NCBI GenBank assembly: GCA_046565865.1
Contig: JBKHXU010000241.1
Coordinates: 1-16,618, forward strand
Direction: 5' to 3'
Length of the DNA stretch: 16,618 bases
Origin: JBKHXU01 sp046565865
Lineage (GTDB): Bacteria; Pseudomonadota; Gammaproteobacteria; Acidiferrobacterales; Sulfurifustaceae
In this document: piece by piece, positions 8,294 through 13,121 of the stretch
How the letters are laid out: the number at the start of each line of letters is the position of its first letter
Position numbering within the stretch: position 1 is the stretch's first letter
Position numbers and translations under genes: made by a program
Notes under the pieces: model-generated
The model's database searches: none
Seen by the model: the letters and a program-made list of their open reading frames with translations, nothing else
What the model was told of the DNA's origin: nothing

Positions 8294-8308
8294 GCAAGCC
8301 GTGTGCCA
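8294..8308 (-). promoter_or_regulatory. Sigma-54 (RpoN) promoter for the porin/urt operon
   Basis: On the minus strand the sequence reads TGGCACACGGCTTGC followed by T. This matches the -24/-12 consensus TGGCAC-N5-TTGC at every defined position and with exact spacing. Transcription would start near 8282, about 110 bases before the porin GTG. NtrC-like sites lie upstream in the position expected for enhancers. Confidence 0.82.
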
Positions 8309-8371
8309 CAAAAATTTGCGCGACGAATCAATGTACTTAGGGGTGTTTTATCGAAACCGGCGGCTGTACGC

Positions 8372-8418
8372 GCACCAACATAGCGCGCGATATGAACGTC
8401 GTTATTCGCGTTGGTGCA
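8372..8418 (-). promoter_or_regulatory. Two NtrC-like enhancer sites upstream of the porin sigma-54 promoter
   Basis: Positions 8372-8386 read GCACCAACATAGCGC, close to the NtrC consensus TGCACCAACATGGTGC (first half site intact, second half GCGC instead of GTGC). About 31 bases farther up, 8412-8418 reads TGGTGCA, a perfect half site whose partner half is degenerate. GCACCAAC and GTTGGTGC also form an 8-base inverted repeat across the pair. Their centres fall roughly 97 and 128 bases before the predicted start, about three helical turns apart, like the paired enhancers of enteric glnA. The same gap (8171-8519) has no credible gene. Confidence 0.62.
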
Positions 8419-8436
8419 GTTGCACGTCGCGCGCAC

Positions 8437-8508
8437 GCGACGTATCCGTCGCATCGCGACAACGAGTCGCAACGAAACGCGACGACGCGGTTTTGCGCGA
8501 GAAAACCG
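8437..8508 (-). terminator. Tandem hairpins just after gdmH
   Basis: Immediately past the gdmH stop on the minus strand there is a perfect 7-base stem, CGGTTTT with AAAACCG (8488-8494 with 8502-8508). A second perfect stem follows, GCGACG with CGTCGC around a four-base loop (8437-8452). Neither has a following U-run, so intrinsic termination is uncertain, but the position directly after the gene suggests 3'-end formation or protection. They also lie upstream of the NtrC-like sites and may insulate the porin promoter from gdmH transcription. Confidence 0.45.
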
Positions 8509-8519
8509 GCAATCGACCA

Positions 8520-9704
8520 TCAGCGTGCCGCGCCGCGAATGATCTTTCGATGCGCGCCCATCTTTCCGTGTGCGACCAGCGTGCCCAGCACATCGACGAT
8601 GCCGCGCATGGCAAGCAGCGAGGTAATGTCCGAGATATCGTACGGTGGCGACACCTCGACCACTTCCATGCCGCACAATCCCTCCTTCGCGACGGCGCCG
8701 AGCAGGTAAAGAATCTCGCGCGGCAGAAATCCGCCGGGCTCGGGCCAGCCGGTGCCGGGGACGAAGCCGGCGTCGACACTGTCGATGTCCCAACTAAGGT
8801 ACACCGCGTCCGCATCTTTCCACGCACACTCGAGCGCGATCTCGGCGACTTTGTCGAGCCCGAGCCGCTCGACATCGGTCATCGTGATGATCGTGGTGTT
8901 GCGCTTGCGCGCCTCCTTCACCGCCTGGCGCGGCACCTGCCAGCCGCCGATGCCGATTTGAACCAGGTTCGTCGCCGGTACGTTCGGCAGGTTGGTCGCA
9001 TGGAACCACGGCGTGGTATGCATGCGTTCATCGAGATCCTTTTCTTGGATATCGGCGTGGCGATCGAAATGGATGATGCCGATGCGCTTGTCGGTTTGGC
9101 TCGCGATACCGCGCACCGTGGCAAATCCAATGGAATGATCGCCGCCGAGAATGATCGGCATGGCGCCGCTGGCGAACACGTGCGCGACTGCCTTCGAGAT
9201 TTGATCGAAGCTCTTCTCGATGTTGGCCGGGATCGTAAACACGTCGCCGATGTCGCACAGCTTCATCTGCTCGCGCAGGTCGACGCCGATCTCGTAGTTG
9301 TACGGCGTGTACAGCGCCGAGATGCGGCGTATGCCTTGCGGTCCAAAGCGCGTGTCCGGGCGGTAGGTCGCACCGCCATCGAACGGCACGCCGAGCACGG
9401 CGGCATCGTAGCGACCTACGTCATGCGCGTTCTCGATGTACGGCGCCTTCAAGAACGTGTTGATGCCGGCGAAGTGCGGCAGCTCGCCGCGCGCGAACGT
9501 GGGAATGGATTTGTCTTGGATGCTATCGGCACCGGGTAGCCCGAGTTCGAGGCAGCGTTTCTCTTCCGCTTCCCAACCATGGTGCGGCAGTTCCGCCTCC
9601 TTGTGCGCCATGCGCCACCCTTGCAACTGCGTCTTGTCGAAATCCGGGTGATGCCGATTGCGCGGCGCGGCGGATGAGATTCCACGTTTGCGAGTGAATG
9701 ACAT
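8520..9704 (-). CDS. gdmH: Guanidine hydrolase (GdmH-type, arginase/agmatinase superfamily)
   Basis: A 394-residue ureohydrolase-fold enzyme with GGAGG six bases before the ATG. Binuclear-metal ligands are all present: His190 in ILGGDHSIG, Asp214/His216/Asp218 in HFDRHADIQ, and Asp306/Asp308 in LSWDIDSVDAGF. The conserved PGTGWPEPGG and EVVEVSPPYD follow. It differs from agmatinase in its roughly 95-residue N-terminal extension before the core (YDAAVLGVPFDGGATYRP) and in DRHAD replacing the usual DAHxD. Length and extension agree with the Ni-dependent guanidine hydrolase of cyanobacteria, which turns guanidine into urea and ammonium. The guanidine-I riboswitch in its leader, the guanidine-type transporter divergent to it, and urea transport/urease genes beside it make agmatine or arginine unlikely substrates. 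The nickel chaperones HypA/HypB that often accompany GdmH are not in the window. Existing databases may label it agmatinase or SpeB. Confidence 0.9.
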   Translation of the reverse strand: MSFTRKRGISSAAPRNRHHPDFDKTQLQGWRMAHKEAELPHHGWEAEEKRCLELGLPGADSIQDKSIPTFARGELPHFAGINTFLKAPYIENAHDVGRYDAAVLGVPFDGGATYRPDTRFGPQGIRRISALYTPYNYEIGVDLREQMKLCDIGDVFTIPANIEKSFDQISKAVAHVFASGAMPIILGGDHSIGFATVRGIASQTDKRIGIIHFDRHADIQEKDLDERMHTTPWFHATNLPNVPATNLVQIGIGGWQVPRQAVKEARKRNTTIITMTDVERLGLDKVAEIALECAWKDADAVYLSWDIDSVDAGFVPGTGWPEPGGFLPREILYLLGAVAKEGLCGMEVVEVSPPYDISDITSLLAMRGIVDVLGTLVAHGKMGAHRKIIRGAAR

Positions 9705-9710
9705 TGCGTT

Positions 9711-9732
9711 CCTCCATCGAGTTGGTTACACG
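9711..9732 (-). promoter_or_regulatory. Expression platform and ribosome site of gdmH
   Basis: In the RNA, CGTGTAACC (9732-9724) is perfectly complementary to GGTTACACG inside the aptamer (9782-9774), a 9-base match that includes the conserved ACACG core. Next comes TGGAGG (9716-9711), the gdmH Shine-Dalgarno, which is complementary to CCTCCA in the 5' arm of aptamer helix P2 (9793-9788). Both pairings exclude the folded aptamer. A two-state translational ON switch follows from this: without guanidine the ribosome site is masked, with guanidine it is free. The pairing is seen; the mechanism is inferred. A further GAGAGC/GCTCTC stem sits between aptamer and platform. Confidence 0.65.
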
Positions 9733-9752
9733 CCGAGAGCGATCGCAACAGC

Positions 9753-9840
9753 TCTCCCGGGTTTTTATCCCGCCGTGTAACCTCGACTGGAGGTCGACGA
9801 CTCTCGGACCTGCGTCCTCACGGACCGGAACCCTAGTCGC
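9753..9840 (-). ncRNA. Guanidine-I (ykkC) riboswitch in the gdmH leader
   Basis: Read on the minus strand, the conserved blocks of the guanidine-I aptamer occur in order: CTAGGGTTCCG (9836-9826), GGTCCGAGAG (9810-9801), ACACGGCGGGA (9778-9768) and CCCGGGAGA (about 9761-9753). Between them are two variable hairpins: GTCC/GGAC with a GTGA loop, and P2, ACCTC/GAGGT with a CAGTC loop. All invariant blocks needed for guanidine binding are present. The aptamer ends about 50 bases before the gdmH start codon. This is the strongest single clue that the enzyme acts on guanidine. Confidence 0.95.
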
Positions 9841-9896
9841 CCTTTGTGCCTCGTTGGGATTTTGGCTGCGGCAATCCCTCGGCTGTACGACACATA

Positions 9897-9911
9897 GCAA
9901 TCGATATGCCA
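9897..9911 (-). promoter_or_regulatory. Sigma-54 promoter candidate for gdmH
   Basis: The minus strand reads TGGCATATCGATTGC followed by T, matching TGGCAC-N5-TTGC except T for C at the sixth base, with exact -24/-12 spacing. Transcription would start near 9885, about 45 bases before the first conserved block of the riboswitch, so the complete aptamer would be transcribed. Confidence 0.72.
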
Positions 9912-10023
9912 CGCGCCACACACCGCATTCCGCGGCGATCTGACATCGTGCGGAAAACTTTCTTCCCCGTTTTGGCGCGGCCACCGGTCGGCTGCCTCGT
10001 CGAAGTGCAACGCAGCGGCGCGC

Positions 10024-10046
10024 GAAAACGACGCAACGACGTTTTC
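10024..10046. promoter_or_regulatory. Dyad-symmetric element between the divergent sigma-54 promoters
   Basis: GAAAACG at 10024-10030 and CGTTTTC at 10040-10046 form an interrupted palindrome with a further CG/CG pair inside. It lies about 75 bases upstream of the predicted plus-strand start and about 150 upstream of the minus-strand start, within normal reach of a sigma-54 enhancer-binding protein for both. It does not match the NtrC consensus seen at 8372-8418. The binding factor is unknown. The remainder of 9912-10083 shows no gene. Confidence 0.4.
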
Positions 10047-10083
10047 TACTGTGATCACCGCGCGCCACGTGTGCACGATGCCT

Positions 10084-10098
10084 CGGCATGTTAGTTGC
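10084..10098 (+). promoter_or_regulatory. Sigma-54 promoter candidate for the guanidine transporter operon
   Basis: The sequence CGGCATGTTAGTTGC followed by T keeps the essential GG and GC at exact -24/-12 spacing and differs from TGGCAC-N5-TTGC only at the first and sixth bases. The start of transcription would fall near 10110, a few bases before the riboswitch begins. Confidence 0.62.
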
Positions 10099-10116
10099 TA
10101 AAACACACGGCAATGG

Positions 10117-10215
10117 CATCTAGGGTTCCGGTCTCGCACGCGCGGGATGACTGGTCCGAGAGATGCGGTCCGGCATCGCCGGATACACGGCGGGACAAAA
10201 GCCCGGGAGACCCAG
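10117..10215 (+). ncRNA. Guanidine-I (ykkC) riboswitch in the transporter leader
   Basis: Conserved blocks in order: CTAGGGTTCCGG (10120-10131), ACTGGTCCGAGAGA (10150-10163), ACACGGCGGGACAAAA (10185-10200) and GCCCGGGAGA (10201-10210). The variable helices are TCTCGC/GCGGGA (10132-10137 with 10142-10147) and P2, TCCGG/CCGGA around a CATCG loop (10169-10183). It shares the core with the riboswitch on the opposite strand, while its loops and downstream sequence differ. It controls the four-gene operon that follows. Confidence 0.95.
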
Positions 10216-10220
10216 CGGAT

Positions 10221-10287
10221 GGATCGGTATTCCGCGCGGTCCGCGGCCCGCCGATCCTCCTCGACACCAACAGCTACTGTCGCGAGG
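10221..10287 (+). promoter_or_regulatory. Probable expression platform of the transporter riboswitch
   Basis: A strong two-part hairpin follows the aptamer: GGATCGG (10221-10227) with CCGATCC (10251-10257), enclosing CCGCG/CGCGG (10232-10236 with 10242-10246). It is followed only by TCCTCCTCG, not a U-tract. Next, CCTCG (10259-10263) can pair with CGAGG (10283-10287), part of the ribosome site GAGGTG before the ATG at 10294. Masking of the ribosome site is therefore possible, which suggests translational control. The ligand-dependent alternative pairing is less clear here than in the gdmH leader. Confidence 0.5.
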
Positions 10288-10293
10288 TGTGTC

Positions 10294-11373
10294 ATGCGAG
10301 GTCCAATCACAAAAATCGTATCCACGGTTGCGTTGTTCGCGCTTACCCTGGCCTTAGGCGTCCCATCCGCAACCGGCGCCGAGAAAAAGGAATTCAAAGT
10401 CGCATGGAGCATTTACGTCGGCTGGATGCCATGGGACTACATGGCCAAGAACGGCATCATGAAAAAATGGGCCGATAAATACGGCATCAAGGTCGACATC
10501 GTGCAGGTCAACGACTACGTCGAATCGATCAACCAATACACGGCCGGGAAATTCGACGCCTGCGCCATGACCAACATGGACGCGCTCACCATCCCCGCCG
10601 CCGGCGGCGTCGACACCACCGCGCTCATCATCGGCGACTTCTCGAACGGCAACGATGGCATCGTGCTCAAAGGTGCCACGAAAAAGCTGGCAGACATCAA
10701 AGGACAAAAAGTTAACTTGGTGGAGTTGTCGGTGTCGCACTACCTGCTGGCACGGGCGCTCGAGTCGGTGAAGCTCACCGAGAAGGACATCAAGGTGGTG
10801 AACACCTCGGATGCCGATATCGTCGCCGCGTACGCAACGCCGGCCGTGACCGCCGCGGTGACGTGGAACCCGCAGCTCATGACCATCAAAGCCGGCCCGG
10901 ACAGTGCATTGGTGTTCGATTCGTCGAAGATCCCGGGCGAGATCATCGACGTGATGATGGTGAATACCCAAACGCTCCGTGACAACCCGACACTCGGCAA
11001 GGCCCTGGTCGGCGCCTGGTTCGAGACCATCGGCGTGATGGCCAAAGACAACGCAAGCGGCAAGGCCGCGCGCGAGTTCATGGCCAAGGCCTCGGGCACC
11101 GACCTCGCCGGTTTCGAGAGCCAGCTCAAGACCACGCGCATGTTCTATAAACCGGCCGAGGCGGTCGCATTCGCGAACAGCCCCGACGTGATTAAAACCA
11201 TGGACTACGTGCGCAAGTTTTCCTTCGAGCACGGATTGCTCGGCGAAGGCGCCAAGAGTATGGATGCCGTCGGCATCGCATTCCCCGGCGGCAAAACCTT
11301 GGGCGACGCGAAGAACGTGAAGCTGCGTTACGACGTGAGTTATATGAAGCTGGCGGCCGAGGGCAAGCTGTAG
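10294..11373 (+). CDS. Guanidine-type ABC transporter substrate-binding protein
   Basis: A 359-residue periplasmic binding protein of the nitrate/taurine-like (SsuA/TauA) class, of the subtype found next to urea/guanidine carboxylase genes. I chose the ATG at 10294 (MRGPITKIVSTVALFALTLALG): it starts a Sec signal peptide (1-28) and has GAGGTG just upstream. Earlier in-frame starts lie inside the riboswitch. Mature landmarks are FKVAWSIYVGWMPWDYMAKNGIM, VQVNDYVESINQYTAGKFDACAMTNMDAL and VNTQTLRDNPTLGKALVGAW. The repeated aromatics near the N-terminus (WSIYVGWMPWDY) suit a cation-pi pocket for a small cation such as guanidinium. The riboswitch and divergent gdmH give guanidine as substrate; automated labels may say nitrate, taurine or urea. 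Confidence 0.88.
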   Translation: MRGPITKIVSTVALFALTLALGVPSATGAEKKEFKVAWSIYVGWMPWDYMAKNGIMKKWADKYGIKVDIVQVNDYVESINQYTAGKFDACAMTNMDALTIPAAGGVDTTALIIGDFSNGNDGIVLKGATKKLADIKGQKVNLVELSVSHYLLARALESVKLTEKDIKVVNTSDADIVAAYATPAVTAAVTWNPQLMTIKAGPDSALVFDSSKIPGEIIDVMMVNTQTLRDNPTLGKALVGAWFETIGVMAKDNASGKAAREFMAKASGTDLAGFESQLKTTRMFYKPAEAVAFANSPDVIKTMDYVRKFSFEHGLLGEGAKSMDAVGIAFPGGKTLGDAKNVKLRYDVSYMKLAAEGKL

Positions 11374-11396
11374 AGGAATACCCATTAATCCGCTAA

Positions 11397-11469
11397 CCGT
11401 CATGTCCGCGCAGGCGGGCATCCAGGTAATTCGCTTCGTCATGGATCCCCGCGTACGCGGGAATGACGG
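11397..11469. repeat. REP/MITE-like double palindrome between binding protein and permease genes
   Basis: Outer arms CCGTCAT (11397-11403) and ATGACGG (11463-11469) enclose two GC hairpins, one of them the perfect palindrome CCCGCGTACGCGGG (11448-11461). The other is CCGC-GCAG-GCGG. The internal GGCATCC/GGATCCCC arms also pair imperfectly. This is typical of dispersed palindromic repeats in proteobacteria. It fills the 111-base gap in the operon and could raise binding-protein levels over permease and ATPase by protecting the upstream message. Confidence 0.72.
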
Positions 11470-11484
11470 CGGGAAACCCAACGC

Positions 11485-12306
11485 ATGCGTCGGCTGATCA
11501 ATCTCCGGCCCAGTCGTGGCAGCGCGCTCGTGCTCGGCGCGCTGCCGTTTCTGATATTGCTTGCGGTATACCTCGTCGCCTCGGAGGCACGGCTCGCCGA
11601 GAACGCAAACGATAAACTGTTGCCGACGCTGTCGCGTTTCGCCGATGCCATGCGTCAGTACGCGACCGAACCGGATCAACGCTCGGGACGCGTGCTGCTA
11701 TGGCTCGACACGACGGCGAGCTTGACGCGGCTCGGCATCAGTCTGTTGTTCGGCGCGGCATTGGGGCTGGTGTTCGGCATCGCCACTGGCGCACTACCGT
11801 TCGTGCGCGCCGGCTTCGCGCCGCTGATCGCGGCGCTGTCGTTGATCCCGCCGCTCGCGATCCTGCCGGTGTTGTTCATCGTGTTCGGCATGGGCGAGGT
11901 GTCCAAGGTGGCGTTGATCCTGTTCGGCATCGCGCCATTCATCATGCGCGACCTGGCGCTGCGCGTCGGCGAGATTCCGCGCGAGCAGATCGTCAAGGCG
12001 CAAACGCTCGGCGCCTCGAGCTGGACCGTGATCACGCGCGTGGTGCTGCCACAGGTGCTGCCGCGATTGCTGGACGCGTTGCGGCTGTCGCTCGGCTCGG
12101 CGTGGTTGTTCCTGATCGCCTCCGAGGCGATCGCCGCGGACGAGGGTCTCGGCTACCGCATCTTTCTCGTGCGCCGCTACCTCGCGATGGACGTGATCCT
12201 GCCCTACGTCGCATGGATCACCCTGCTCGCGTTCGCCATCGATTGGGCGTTCCGCCGCGCGACGCGCACGCTGTTTCCGTGGTACGCGACGGAGCGCGGC
12301 ACATGA
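11485..12306 (+). CDS. Guanidine-type ABC transporter permease
   Basis: A 273-residue inner-membrane permease of the SsuC/TauC/NrtB type. Hydrophobic helices start at about residue 15 (LVLGALPFLILLAVYLVAS), then a periplasmic segment, then the core helices (LGISLLFGAALGLVFGIATG, PLIAALSLIPPLAILPVLFIVFG). The EAA loop that contacts the ATPase reads REQIVKAQTLGASSWTVITR followed by VVLPQVLPRLLDALRLSLG. The ATG at 11485 has only a weak GGCGGGA site, and the preceding repeat may matter for its translation. Its stop overlaps the ATPase start (ATGA). Substrate is inferred from the riboswitch. Confidence 0.9.
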   Translation: MRRLINLRPSRGSALVLGALPFLILLAVYLVASEARLAENANDKLLPTLSRFADAMRQYATEPDQRSGRVLLWLDTTASLTRLGISLLFGAALGLVFGIATGALPFVRAGFAPLIAALSLIPPLAILPVLFIVFGMGEVSKVALILFGIAPFIMRDLALRVGEIPREQIVKAQTLGASSWTVITRVVLPQVLPRLLDALRLSLGSAWLFLIASEAIAADEGLGYRIFLVRRYLAMDVILPYVAWITLLAFAIDWAFRRATRTLFPWYATERGT

Positions 12307-13121
12307 CGGCGATTTCGATCAAAGGTCTGTGGAAGACGTACGGCGATCAAGTCGTGCTCGAGAATGTGAATCTCGAAGTGCGCGACCACGAGTTCGTCAC
12401 CCTGGTCGGCGCCTCCGGCTGCGGCAAAACCACCTTCCTGCGTATCCTGCTCGGCGAGGAGCGTCATACGCGCGGCAACGTGCTCATCGACGACGCCCCG
12501 CTCCCCGCGGAGCCCGGCCCGGATCGCGGTATCGTGTTCCAACGCTATTCCGTGTTTCCGCACCTCACGGTACGCGCCAACGTGCTGCTCGGCCTTGAAC
12601 TGCGCGAGGCGCGCTGGAGCGGGCGACTCTGGGGCCTGCGCCGGCGCATGGCGCGGGCGCGCGTCGACGAAATGTTGGAGGCGGTCGGGCTGCACGACGC
12701 GCGCGATAAATATCCGGCGCAATTGTCAGGCGGCATGCAGCAGCGTCTGGCGATCGCGCAATCGGTGATCACCAATCCAAAAATTTTACTGCTCGACGAG
12801 CCGTTCGCCGCACTGGACCCGGGACTGTCGGCGGACATGCACCGATTAATCTTGCGCCTGTGGCGCGAGCACAAGATGAATGTGTTCATGGTGACGCATG
12901 ACTTGAAAGAGGGATTCGCGCTCGGCACGCGCCTGTTGGTATTCGACAAGGTGCGGCGCGATGCGCAAGCGCCGGGTGCGTACGGCGCGACCGTTACTTA
13001 CGATATCGCGCTCGGCGCGCACGGACGGAAATTGCCGCCGTCGCTGATGCTAAACGCGCATCCGGCGCCGCGCGCTACCGATACATCAGCCATGATGTTG
13101 CCGCGCCCGTCGGGCTTGTGA
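12303..13121 (+). CDS. Guanidine-type ABC transporter ATP-binding protein
   Basis: A 272-residue SsuB/NrtD-like ATPase powering the importer. Walker A is GASGCGKTT (36-44), the Q-loop is VFQRYSVFP (Q80), the signature is LSGGM (141-145), Walker B is ILLLDEP (161-167), and the switch histidine is His199 in VTHDLKE. A basic insertion (REARWSGRLWGLRRRMARAR, about 101-120) lies between Q-loop and signature. The start is the ATG at 12303, overlapping the permease stop by four bases. The longer open frame running back to 11700 is a shadow of the permease. The last 70 residues (from TRLLVFDKVRRD) form a C-terminal tail without a recognised regulatory domain. Its stop overlaps the M16 gene. Confidence 0.92.
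   Translation: MTAISIKGLWKTYGDQVVLENVNLEVRDHEFVTLVGASGCGKTTFLRILLGEERHTRGNVLIDDAPLPAEPGPDRGIVFQRYSVFPHLTVRANVLLGLELREARWSGRLWGLRRRMARARVDEMLEAVGLHDARDKYPAQLSGGMQQRLAIAQSVITNPKILLLDEPFAALDPGLSADMHRLILRLWREHKMNVFMVTHDLKEGFALGTRLLVFDKVRRDAQAPGAYGATVTYDIALGAHGRKLPPSLMLNAHPAPRATDTSAMMLPRPSGL

Noticed and set aside
8171..8519. Coding frames between the porin and gdmH genes
   Set aside because: Arginine-rich translations, shadows of flanking genes, and the stretch is occupied by a promoter, NtrC-like sites and hairpins.
8520..9704. Agmatinase or arginase (SpeB) assignment for the ureohydrolase
   Set aside because: The long N-terminal extension, the DRHAD metal motif, the guanidine-I riboswitch and the neighbouring transporter and urea genes all point to guanidine; no polyamine or arginine genes are present.
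10045..10060. CRP-like site at TGTGATCACC
   Set aside because: The half sites TGTGA and TCAC are adjacent without the required six-base spacer.
9698..10119. Small open frames on both strands of the divergent gap
   Set aside because: They overlap riboswitches and promoters, have no ribosome sites and give low-complexity Arg/Cys-rich products; high GC keeps frames open by chance.
10147..10293. N-terminal extension of the binding protein starting at 10147
   Set aside because: It lies within the riboswitch and gives an arginine-rich leader; the ATG at 10294 has a ribosome site and a proper signal peptide.
10294..13121. Nitrate, taurine or sulfonate transporter assignment
   Set aside because: Fold class is shared, but the guanidine-I riboswitch leader and the binding-protein subtype linked to carboxylase loci favour guanidine; no nitrate or sulfonate metabolism genes are nearby.
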